From: Candidatus Amarobacter glycogenicus
GTDB taxonomy: Bacteria > Chloroflexota > Dehalococcoidia > Tepidiformales > Tepidiformaceae
Reading direction: 5' to 3'
Assembly: GCA_016719395.1 (NCBI GenBank)
Contig: JADJZF010000012.1
Span: 124,001 to 188,000, forward strand
DNA length: 64,000 nt
The notes beneath the pieces are model-generated. The model saw only the letters and a list, made by a program, of their open reading frames with translations, was not told the origin of the DNA and ran no database searches. Made by a program: the position numbers and the translations under genes. This document shows, in pieces, positions 48,690 through 56,977 of the stretch; within the stretch, counting starts at the first letter, position 1; every line of letters starts with the position of its first letter.

Positions 48690-50939
48690 ATGACCTCGAT
48701 ACCGCAGAACACCCCGAAACCGCCCAAGGGGACCCGCTTCCGCGCCAGCTGGGGCGGGCTCGTCATCCCCGTCGCCATCGTCGGTGCGATCTCCGCAGCC
48801 GAAACAGCCCGGACCACCGACGCCTCACGTGAGATCTTCTTCAACATCTCCACGCCGTGGCTCATGTACTTCGTCTTCACGCTCGCCGTCGCGATCATCA
48901 TTGGTGCGTTCGTCCAGCGAGCCCGGATCTGGCGCCTCGGCCGGCCCCACAGCGTCAACCGCAGCCTCGGAGCTCGCCTTACCCAGGCACTCACCATGGG
49001 CGCCGGCACGAGCCGCGTGAAGAACGACCGCTTCGCCGGCATCATGCATGCCTGCATCTACAGCAGCTTCGTGATGCTCACCATCGTCACCGGCCTCCTC
49101 GCCGTCGATGACTACGTACCGCTCATCTTCGGTTCGAACGATGAACACCTCTTCCTCCAGGGCCCCATCTACCTGGGCTATTCCCTCGTCGGCGACGTCT
49201 TCGGTGTCGTCGGGCTCGTCGGAGTGGGGATGGCCGTCTATCGCCGCTACATCGCGCCACCCACGAAGCTCACCTGGGACAGGCGCGCAGCCGAGGACGG
49301 GATCATCGTTGGCCTCCTCGGGTTCGTCCTGTTCACCGGCATCCTCGTCGAGGGCCTCCGCATCGGTGGCGGCGAGATCCCCGCAGGCAACGAAGACTGG
49401 TCGAAATGGTCGCCCGCCGGCTATGTCATCGCCAAGATCCTTGGCGGCCCGATCAGCGAATCGACGCTGCTCGATCGGCACGTCTGGTGGTGGTGGTTCC
49501 ACGTAGTCGCCGCCTTCAGCCTGCTGACCCTGATGGCGGTCACCAAGTTCCGCCACATCGTCTTCGCCCCGGTCAACGCCTTCTTCAAGCGCCCCTCCAC
49601 CCCCCTCTACCTCGCTCCCATGGGCGATATCGAGGCCCTCATCGAGTCCGGCGCCGGCCTTGGCGCGGGCAAGCTCCAGGACTTCACCTGGAAGCAGCTC
49701 TTCGATGCCGATACCTGCGTCCGCTGTGGTCGCTGCACCGATGCCTGCCCGGCATTTGCCGCGGGCCAGCCGCTCTCACCGATGGCCCTTATCCAGGACA
49801 TCAAGACCTACATGAACCATGCGGGGCCGCTCCTCATTTCCGGCAAGAACCCCGAAGAAGTGCTCGAAAAGCCCCTCGTCGGTGGTTACATCAAGGATGA
49901 GTCGCTCTGGGCCTGCCGCACGTGCGGCGCCTGTGTCCAGGAATGCCCGGTCCTCATCGAGCACGTCCCAAGCATCGTCGACATGCGGCGCTACCTCGTC
50001 ATGGAACAGGCCCGCGTCCCCGCGACCGCCCAGGCGGCGCTCCAGAACATCGAGCAGCGCGGCCATCCCTGGCGCGGCACCCAGCTCACTCGTACCAGCT
50101 GGATCGAGCAGCTCCAGCAGCAGGGCCTCGATGTCCCGATGTTTGATGGCTCCCAGGATTACCTCTACTGGGTCGGTTGCTCCGGCGCGCTCGTCGAACG
50201 CAACGTCCCGATCACCCAGTCCGTCGTCAAACTCCTGATGGAGTCTGGCACGAGCTTCGGCGTCCTCGGCCAGGCCGAGTCCTGCAATGGCGACCCTGCG
50301 CGGCGCCTGGGCAACGAATTCCTCTTTGCGACCATGGCGCAGGCCAACGCCGAGATGATGAACGAGGTCGGCGTGAAGCGCGTCATCACGTCCTGCCCGC
50401 ATTGCTTCAACACTTTCAAGAACGAATACCCGGACTTCGGCGCGAACTACGAAGTCTCCCACCACGCCGACTTCCTCCAGTTCCTCCTGGCCAAGGGCGA
50501 CCTGAAGCCGAAGACGATGAACAACGCCACCATTACCTTCCACGACAGCTGCTACATCGGCCGCGGCAACGGTATCTACGATTCGCCCCGCCAGGTGCTC
50601 GAGGCGATCCCCGGCGCGACTCTCGTCGAGATGCCGCGCAGCCGCGAAAAGGGCATGTGCTGCGGTGCTGGCGGCGGCAACATGTGGCAAGAAGAAGAAG
50701 GCACCCGCGTCAATCACCTGCGCGCCGCCGAAGCCGCAAACACCGGCGCGAGCATCGTCGCGACTGCCTGCCCGTTCTGCATCCAGATGTTCGATGACGG
50801 CATTCCCGCCGTTCAGCCGGATGAGGAGAAGCGGACGATTAAGGCCTACGACATCGCCGAACTGCTCGAAGTCAGCGTGAAGCCTGCCACCATGGCGATG
50901 GTCGACGGAGCCGTCGAGGTCCCGCCCGGCGTCAGCTAA
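48690..50939 (+). CDS. Membrane Fe-S oxidoreductase, ETF:(mena)quinone oxidoreductase type
   Basis: A 749-residue protein with an N-terminal NarI-like membrane region of five to six helices (b-heme histidines plausible in IMHACIYSSF and RHVWWWWFHVVA), two [4Fe-4S] sites (CVRCGRCTDACP and CRTCGACVQECP) and two HdrD/CCG domains (WVGCSGA...ESCNGDPARR and FHDSCYIGR...CCGAGGGNMW). This set defines the membrane oxidoreductases that pass electrons from electron-transfer flavoprotein to menaquinone during acyl-CoA oxidation. No etfAB genes are in the window. Proximity to the acyl-CoA synthetase supports the role; the assignment is from domain order. Confidence 0.85.
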   Translation: MTSIPQNTPKPPKGTRFRASWGGLVIPVAIVGAISAAETARTTDASREIFFNISTPWLMYFVFTLAVAIIIGAFVQRARIWRLGRPHSVNRSLGARLTQALTMGAGTSRVKNDRFAGIMHACIYSSFVMLTIVTGLLAVDDYVPLIFGSNDEHLFLQGPIYLGYSLVGDVFGVVGLVGVGMAVYRRYIAPPTKLTWDRRAAEDGIIVGLLGFVLFTGILVEGLRIGGGEIPAGNEDWSKWSPAGYVIAKILGGPISESTLLDRHVWWWWFHVVAAFSLLTLMAVTKFRHIVFAPVNAFFKRPSTPLYLAPMGDIEALIESGAGLGAGKLQDFTWKQLFDADTCVRCGRCTDACPAFAAGQPLSPMALIQDIKTYMNHAGPLLISGKNPEEVLEKPLVGGYIKDESLWACRTCGACVQECPVLIEHVPSIVDMRRYLVMEQARVPATAQAALQNIEQRGHPWRGTQLTRTSWIEQLQQQGLDVPMFDGSQDYLYWVGCSGALVERNVPITQSVVKLLMESGTSFGVLGQAESCNGDPARRLGNEFLFATMAQANAEMMNEVGVKRVITSCPHCFNTFKNEYPDFGANYEVSHHADFLQFLLAKGDLKPKTMNNATITFHDSCYIGRGNGIYDSPRQVLEAIPGATLVEMPRSREKGMCCGAGGGNMWQEEEGTRVNHLRAAEAANTGASIVATACPFCIQMFDDGIPAVQPDEEKRTIKAYDIAELLEVSVKPATMAMVDGAVEVPPGVS

Positions 50940-51020
50940 CCTTCGTCCCGCGCGAACGTGAGGAGGGCCCGCTGCACTGCGGGCGTCCTTGCGTTCACAA
51001 CAAACGGCGACTTCCAATGT

Positions 51021-51038
51021 CGTACGGAAACGCGTACG
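51021..51038. promoter_or_regulatory. Candidate YefM-YoeB operator
   Basis: Two CGTACG hexamers (51021-51026 and 51033-51038) stand 12 bases centre to centre, 9 bases before the antitoxin ATG. Operators of the E. coli yefM-yoeB family are described as paired TGTACA-like hexamers with the same 12-bp spacing, so autoregulation by the antitoxin-toxin complex is likely. Confidence 0.6.
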
Positions 51039-51046
51039 CTTACATC

Positions 51047-51289
51047 ATGAAGTCCATCCCAGTGACACGCGCGCGCAAGGATCTCTATCGCCTGCTCGAT
51101 GAGGTGACGGAAGCGTGCGAGCCGGTGCAAATCACAGGTCCGCGGTCGAGTGCCGTGTTGGTCTCCGAGTCAGATTGGCGTGCGATCCAGGAGACGCTCT
51201 ACCTCTCGTCGATCCCGGGCATGAGGGAAAGCATCAAGGAAGGGCTCGCGACGCCCTTTGAGGAATGCGCGACTGAACTCAACTTGTGA
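51047..51289 (+). CDS. yefM: Type II antitoxin, YefM/Phd family
   Basis: An 80-residue antitoxin: KSIPVTRARKDLYRLLDEV forms the N-terminal DNA-binding domain, followed by PVQITGPRSSAVLVSESDW and the toxin-binding tail SSIPGMRESIKEG. The ATG at 51047 matches the family start; an in-frame upstream ATG at 51017 would place the operator inside the gene. Its TGA overlaps the toxin GTG. Confidence 0.92.
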   Translation: MKSIPVTRARKDLYRLLDEVTEACEPVQITGPRSSAVLVSESDWRAIQETLYLSSIPGMRESIKEGLATPFEECATELNL

Positions 51290-51552
51290 ATGGGTGGCTG
51301 GTCGTCTACACCCGGCGGGCTGAAAAGGACTGGGAGAAGCTCAAACGATCGGACGTCCGCGACCGGGCTCTCGCGCTGCTTGCTCTCCTTCGGGAGGATC
51401 CGTTTACCTCTCCACCGCCTTACGAAACTCTCGTCGGCGAACTTGCCGGGGCGTGCTCCCGCAGGATTAACCTCCAGCACCGCCTGGTGTACGAAGTCTC
51501 TCTGGAGCGCCGCATGGTCAAGATCTTGAGCATGTGGAGCCACTACGAATAG
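51286..51552 (+). CDS. yoeB: Type II toxin, YoeB/Txe mRNA endonuclease
   Basis: An 88-residue ribosome-dependent RNase. The catalytic C terminus is complete: CSRRINLQHRLVYEV and MWSHYE with the terminal His-Tyr pair. It starts at GTG in a 4-base GTGA overlap with the antitoxin stop, so translation is coupled. An ATG four bases later is in another frame and gives no toxin-like protein. Confidence 0.93.
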   Translation: MNGWLVVYTRRAEKDWEKLKRSDVRDRALALLALLREDPFTSPPPYETLVGELAGACSRRINLQHRLVYEVSLERRMVKILSMWSHYE

Positions 51553-51603
51553 GTCCGAGGCTGGCTTGGACGCTTTCAACGGCGCGGAGAGCCCACGCCG
51601 CCA

Positions 51604-51972
51604 TCAGCCCTGCCGCGCTCGCCGCGCCCGCACATCCTCCAGCGTCTCGCCGAGAGCGCGTTCTAGCTGGGCGACATGCTCGCGGTCGTGCCGGACCCAC
51701 ACGCCGATGAGTTGCTCGAGGCTGAATTCGCGTCCTTCGCGCAATCCCCGCCGTTGGAGGTCCCCGGGCCGCACCATCCTCAGGATGCCGAGGCTTGCCT
51801 GGCGCTGCAGCGCGAAGTCCCCCAGCAGCCACTCCTTCCGGTCTCGCAGCCTGCTTCGTCCCGGCTCCCAGGCCGTCCCGTCCAGGAAATGCAGCACCGG
51901 AGATTGCTCCGCGAGCATGCGGGTGACCGCTGCCCGCATACAGAGAAATTCGTCATCGCGGAAGTGCGCCAA
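51604..51972 (-). pseudogene. DinB-like protein, N-terminally truncated
   Basis: The frame matches the second half of a DinB-superfamily four-helix protein: TILAHFRDDEFL, a middle segment DFALQRQASLGILRMVRP, and FSLEQLIGVWVRHDREHVAQL with metal-site-like histidines. The first ~45 residues expected of the family are absent. The only start is a TTG inside the domain, and in frame upstream a TAA is met within 50 bases, near the start of the divergent hydrolase gene. Probably a relic. Confidence 0.6.
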
Positions 51973-52017
51973 GATCGTCCGGGCGTTCCATTGCGCCTTT
52001 CCTACTACTATTTAGCC

Positions 52018-52884
52018 ATGCGCGAACCAATTCCCTCCCGCCACCGTCTGAATGGTGTTGAACTCCAGGTCTACGAGTGGCCCGCCGATGGGCCGACCAT
52101 CTTCCTCGCCCACGCCACCGGATTCCACGCCAGGTGCTGGGACCAGGTGGTTGTCCGCTTGCCCGAATTCCGCTGCATCGCGGTCGACATGCGCGGCCAC
52201 GGCCTGAGCAGCCAGCCGGAACCACCCTATATCTGGCGCTACTTCGGTGAAGATGTCGCCGCCCTCTCCCGCAAACTCGGGCTTCGCGGTGCGGTGGCTG
52301 CCGGACACTCGAAGGGCGGCTACGCAATTACGCTCGCGGCCGCGCTCGAACCGGGCATCTTTTCGAAGCTTCTCCTTGTCGACCCCGTCATCCTCTCCCG
52401 TGCCGCGTACCGGTCGTATGCCGAACGCGAAGGCGATGTTGAACACTTCGCCGCGCGCCGCCGGAACGAGTGGCCATCACCCGAAGCCATGTTCGAGAGC
52501 TTCAAGGGCCGGCCCCCGTTCAGTCTCTGGGACCCGGCCGTGCTCCACGACTACTGCCAGTACGGCCTCGTCCCCAGTCCCGAAGGCGATGGCTGTGTGC
52601 TCGCCTGCCCGCCGCGGATCGAAGCCGCGACTTACGGGGGCAGTGCCGGCGGCGACATCTACGACGAGATCGGCACCATCGACATCCCGGTGCGTATCCT
52701 CCGCGCGCGGGAACGCACCGCCCAATCGCCCGCCGACATGAGCAGTTCGCCCACCAACCCGGAACTGGTGAAGCACTTCTCAAACGCGGAAGATGTCTAT
52801 CTGCCCCAGTTCTCGCACTTCATCCCCATGGAAGCCCCTGGCTTCGTCGCTGACCATCTCCGGGCGATGGCAGCCGGGCGGTGA
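52018..52884 (+). CDS. Alpha/beta hydrolase
   Basis: A 288-residue alpha/beta-fold hydrolase: oxyanion-hole region FLAHATGFHARCWDQ, conserved VDMRGHGLSS, nucleophile elbow GHSKGG and catalytic histidine in QFSHFIPMEAP; an acidic residue after DIPVRILRARE is the third member. The substrate is unknown (ester, lactone or haloalkane-like). ATG at 52018 fits the family start although the frame is open upstream through the antisense DinB remnant. Confidence 0.85.
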   Translation: MREPIPSRHRLNGVELQVYEWPADGPTIFLAHATGFHARCWDQVVVRLPEFRCIAVDMRGHGLSSQPEPPYIWRYFGEDVAALSRKLGLRGAVAAGHSKGGYAITLAAALEPGIFSKLLLVDPVILSRAAYRSYAEREGDVEHFAARRRNEWPSPEAMFESFKGRPPFSLWDPAVLHDYCQYGLVPSPEGDGCVLACPPRIEAATYGGSAGGDIYDEIGTIDIPVRILRARERTAQSPADMSSSPTNPELVKHFSNAEDVYLPQFSHFIPMEAPGFVADHLRAMAAGR

Positions 52885-52906
52885 TTCGCGAGGTCCGCGT
52901 GTCCGC

Positions 52907-54902
52907 TCACGCTGCCGCGTGCGCCGTTACCAGCCGGTCGCGACCCGTGTTCTTCGCTTCGTAGAGTGCCTTATCCGCGATGTCATACGCCCGGGCGACC
53001 GCGTCCTTCGTGTTGTCGCTCGCCCTTCGGCACGGCGCCAGCCCGGCGCTGATGGTGACACTCACCACCCGGCCCTCGGAGAGTCCGCAGGGTCTCGCCG
53101 CCACCAGCTCCACCGCGCGCTGGCATGCGCGTTCGGCGTCTGCGACCGAGACGTTGAAAAGCGCGCCAAATTCCTCGCCGCCGAGTCGCCCGATGACACC
53201 ATCCTCGCCGATGGCGGCGCCCAGGGACTCCGCGACCGTCTTCAGGACCGTGTCGCCCGCCGGGTGGCCATACTGGTCGTTCACGCGCTTGAAGCGGTCC
53301 ACGTCGAAGACTGCGATCGCGGTCGGATGCCGGCTGGCCGCCATCTCGAACCACGCTCGCCGCGACAGGACGCCGGTGAGTGCGTCGTGTTGCGCCAGGT
53401 ACTCTGCGCGCAGCCGTGAAGCTTCCGCTTCGCGAGCGGACGCCTCGGCCCGTTCCATCGCCGCCGTGAGGTCGATGTTCATGCGCTGGAGCTCTCTCGT
53501 CGCACGCAGCCGCTCAGATTCATCGGTGGTGACACCGATGACGCCTGTGGCCGAACCGTCGTGGTCGCGTAGCGGCGCGAACCGGGTCTGGAAGTCCCGG
53601 CCGTCCCACTGCATATCCGCCGTGAAGCTGTCTCCGGCCAGCCCGCGTTCGAGGTTCGCCCGAAGTTCTTCGGCGAAGGAGCCGCGCACCAGGTCGTAGA
53701 TCCGGCTGCCCACCAGCGAGGCCGTCTCCTGCGCGATCGTGCCCTTGTCGGCGCCTTCCAGCAGCACGATCGTCCCATCCGGTTCGAAGACCGTGATGAA
53801 GACCGGGGCATTCGTGAAAACTGCCCTCAGACGCTGGTCCGTCTCGCGCAGTTCGCGGTTCAGTTTGAAGGCCCGCATGGTTGGTCCGGCCTGGGCCACC
53901 AGCGAACCGAGGAAGCCCATCTCCGTCTCGTCGAAGGCATGCTGTTCCGACCCGCAAAACGTGATCGTCGCGTACAACGCGTCCTTCGTGAACACCGGGA
54001 AGGACGCCATCGAAAGGATGTGCGCCTGTTCGTAGAAGTGGCGCAGCTCGTCGTTCACCAGCAACTGCTCATTCGGGTCGCCAACGTCCGGGACGGTGTA
54101 GGGCTGCCGAGTCCATGCCATGTGGCGCGCCCCCAGCAAATCGCGTTCGCCGGAGTTCTCTGATTCTTGTCCGCGCTTGCCGCGCTCCGCTGTCTCGGTG
54201 TTCGAGTGCCTCCCGACGTTTATGGCCCGGTCGATGACGCGTTCGATGCCGGGGTCGAAAACGAGGATGACGACCCACGCGAAGCCGCTTGCCCGGGACA
54301 TGCTGTCGCCAGCGCGGAGAGCGGGTTATCCGCGTGTTCCGCCTGCGTGAACGCTTCGGCGATCTCGCCAAGGACACGCATCTGGCCCTGCAATCGTTCG
54401 CGGCGCTCGCTGTCGAGCACGTTGCCGATCAGGTAAGCCATCAGGGGGCGCACACTGCCCAGCAACTCCACCTGGTCCTCACTGAGGCCGTCGGGCCATG
54501 GGCCGCGGACGATCAACATCTCTGAGTTGCTCTCGTCGCCGGGAAGGATCGCGGCGATATGCGTCGCGGGCACCTGGGCCGAGAGGGGGACCACATCGCC
54601 AACCAGCCGGTCGGTGACAGTCAGCAACCGGTTGGGTTCGCCCGGATTGGCGGCCGTTTCCGCCACGCGTACCAGTACCCGCGGTGCTTGATCTCATACT
54701 GGGCCGGGTCTCCGTCGTCCCCGAGACGGACGAAGGCCGGGTCGCCGCTCCGGACCACGTAGGCGTCATCTGCATCGAAGAGTCGCCGGATCTCGGCACA
54801 GGCTGCGACCACCGTCTCGACCGTTGCCGTGCCTGGCGGTGTCGAAGCAAGGCGCGAAAGCGCCCCGAGCGTCCCGGACATTCCCTTTCCTGCTTTCCCC
54901 AC
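52907..54902 (-). pseudogene. GAF-GAF-PAS-GGDEF diguanylate cyclase, two frameshifts
   Basis: Read from GTG/ATG-type start at 54902 across three frames, the product is about 660 residues: a first sensory domain (RRLFDADDAYVVRSGDPAF), a GAF-like stretch with LLTVTDRLVGDVVPLSAQVP, a second GAF (FTKDALYATITFCGSEQHAF), a PAS domain (VFITVFEPDGTIVLLEGADK), a helical linker and a GGDEF domain. The active site is GRLGGEEF and should make c-di-GMP; the RxxD inhibitory site is missing. Frameshifts are near 54660 and 54300. The C-terminal 464 residues alone form one open frame. Confidence 0.8.
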
Positions 54903-54954
54903 TCCGTTCTCCTAGGTTTACGGCAAGAAGGCGCCCGAGTCGTAGCCCATCGAA

Positions 54955-54987
54955 AAGGGAGAGGGCTCGCACCAGGCGAGCCCTCTC
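54955..54987 (-). terminator. Strong terminator of the ABC exporter operon
   Basis: A perfect 12-bp stem GAGAGGGCTCGC/GCGAGCCCTCTC with a 5-base loop, followed on the minus strand by CCCTTTTCG. It lies 22 bases past the stop of the second ABC gene. Confidence 0.85.
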
Positions 54988-55009
54988 GAACACTCCGGTT
55001 TCGGCGGGC

Positions 55010-56977
55010 TCAGCCGCCTGCTGCGGGCTGGGGAGCCATGTTCGGCTGCAGTTCACCCCGGCGGCGGGCAGCGACGGCTTCGTCCTCCCCGACGACGGCG
55101 GTGCCCTGCTGCGACTGCTCCTGTTCGTAGGTCATCTTGTAGAGGTTGGCGTAAATGCCGCCCTTCGCCAGCAACTCGTCGTGGCTGCCGATCTCTGCGA
55201 TCTGACCCTTGTCGAGGACGACGATCCGGTTGGCCTCGCGGATCGTCGACAGCCGGTGGGCAATGACGAACGAAGTACGGTTCTTCAGGAGCTCCCGCAG
55301 AGCACGCTGGATGACGACTTCCGTCTGCGTATCGACGTACGCCGTCGCCTCATCGAGCACCAGGATCCGCGGAGATGCCAGGATCGCCCGCGCGAAGCTG
55401 ATGAGCTGGCGCTGCCCCACCGAAAGGTTCTGTCCGCGCTGCTGGAGGACGGTATCGTAGCCATGCTCCAACCGCGATATGAATTCGTCCGCCCCGACGG
55501 CCTTCGCGGCGGCTTCCACCTGGTCCGCCGTCGCCTCCGGCCGCCCATAGGCGATGTTGTCGCGGACCGAGCCGCTGAAGAGATACGGGTTCTGGAGGAC
55601 CACGCCCATGTGCCGCGTCAGTGAGCGGCGCTTTACATCGCGGATGTCGTGTCCGTCGATCTTGATCGACCCGGCCGTCACTTCGTACCCGCGGCTGATG
55701 AGCGAGGTAATGGTGGTCTTCCCGGCGCCGGTCGGCCCCACGAAGGCGATAGTCTCGCCCGGCTCCACGTGGAGCGTGATTCCCCGGAGGATCGGGACGC
55801 TCTCGGTGTAGTGGAAGTGGACGTCGTCGAAATCCACGCGGCCCTCGACGGTCTCAAGCTCGAGCGCGTTCGGCTTGTCCTGGATGCGCGCCTCGGTATC
55901 GAGCACTTCGAAGATGCGTTCGCCGCCGGCCATCGCGCGCTGCAGCATCGTGTACTGCAGCACAAGGTCCCGGATCGGGTCGAAGAACCGGCCGACGTAC
56001 AACATGAACGCGACGAGCACCGCGAACAGGCTCGCGACATCGACCGTGCCTTCCGCATTCAGTGCCCGCAGCCCGCCGACGATCAGGACAGCGCAGGTCG
56101 CTATGGCCACCGCGAGCTCGATCACGGGCATGATCGCGGCGCTCAACATGCCCGCCCAGATGTTCGCCTTGCGATTCTCCTGGTTGAGTGCGTCGAAGCG
56201 CCGCGCGTTCTCGCCTTCGCGCGACATCGATTGGACCGCGCGCACGCCCGAAACGTTCTCCGCCAGGGTGCCGTACAGCGCGCTGATCTTGATGCGCACG
56301 TTCACGAACGCCTGCTTCGCGTGGCGCGCCCACCAGAGCATCACCAGCACGAGCGGCGGGACGATGGCGAAAGTGACCAGAGCGAGTTGCCAATCGAGGA
56401 ACATCAGTACGGTGACGACGACGGCAAGGCCCACGAAATCCGCGAGGAAGGTGAGCGATCCGCTGGTCAGGAGCTCTTGCATCACCGTGACGTCGCTCGT
56501 CAGGCGGCTGATCATGCGGCCGACTTCCATCTCGTCGTAGAAACTCAACGAGAGGCCCTGCATGTGGTCATACATCTCGCTGCGTAGTTGCAGCAGCAGC
56601 CGGTTGCCCATCCACGCCGTGGTGAGCAACTGGATGTAGGCGGAAATCCAGGTGATGCCGGCCGTCCCGACCATGATGCCGAGGAGCCACCACACACGCG
56701 TCTCGTTGCCCTCGACTCCTGCTTTCACGGTCATGCCGATGAGGAGCGGCTGCAGGTAGCTCGTCACGGCCGAGATGATCATGCAAGAAAGTGCGAGGAA
56801 CGCCTGCTTCTTGTAAGGCTTCAGGTACGGGAGGATTCGCTTCACAACCTGTGAGTCATAGGCCTTCCCGAGGTATTCGTCGTCCCAGCCATCGCTGCCG
56901 CGGCCGTGCCGCGGTCCCATGGACTGACCCCCAATGCCGGTGCTCCAGCCGCCGGCGCCTGCTCCACCACCGAACAT
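55010..56977 (-). CDS. ABC exporter half-transporter, canonical ATP-site partner
   Basis: A 655-residue fused permease-ATPase. After a Gly-rich N terminus, six membrane helices (about residues 55-340) precede the ATPase with Walker A GPTGAGKTT, Q-loop LQNPYLF, a diverged signature LSVGQRQL, Walker B with catalytic Glu ILVLDEATA and H-loop IAHRLST. With its partner it forms a heterodimeric lipid/drug exporter: this subunit supplies a complete Walker B and H-loop, while its altered signature faces the partner's degenerate site. It shares one base (TGATG) with the partner's stop. Confidence 0.93.
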   Translation of the reverse strand: MFGGGAGAGGWSTGIGGQSMGPRHGRGSDGWDDEYLGKAYDSQVVKRILPYLKPYKKQAFLALSCMIISAVTSYLQPLLIGMTVKAGVEGNETRVWWLLGIMVGTAGITWISAYIQLLTTAWMGNRLLLQLRSEMYDHMQGLSLSFYDEMEVGRMISRLTSDVTVMQELLTSGSLTFLADFVGLAVVVTVLMFLDWQLALVTFAIVPPLVLVMLWWARHAKQAFVNVRIKISALYGTLAENVSGVRAVQSMSREGENARRFDALNQENRKANIWAGMLSAAIMPVIELAVAIATCAVLIVGGLRALNAEGTVDVASLFAVLVAFMLYVGRFFDPIRDLVLQYTMLQRAMAGGERIFEVLDTEARIQDKPNALELETVEGRVDFDDVHFHYTESVPILRGITLHVEPGETIAFVGPTGAGKTTITSLISRGYEVTAGSIKIDGHDIRDVKRRSLTRHMGVVLQNPYLFSGSVRDNIAYGRPEATADQVEAAAKAVGADEFISRLEHGYDTVLQQRGQNLSVGQRQLISFARAILASPRILVLDEATAYVDTQTEVVIQRALRELLKNRTSFVIAHRLSTIREANRIVVLDKGQIAEIGSHDELLAKGGIYANLYKMTYEQEQSQQGTAVVGEDEAVAARRRGELQPNMAPQPAAGG

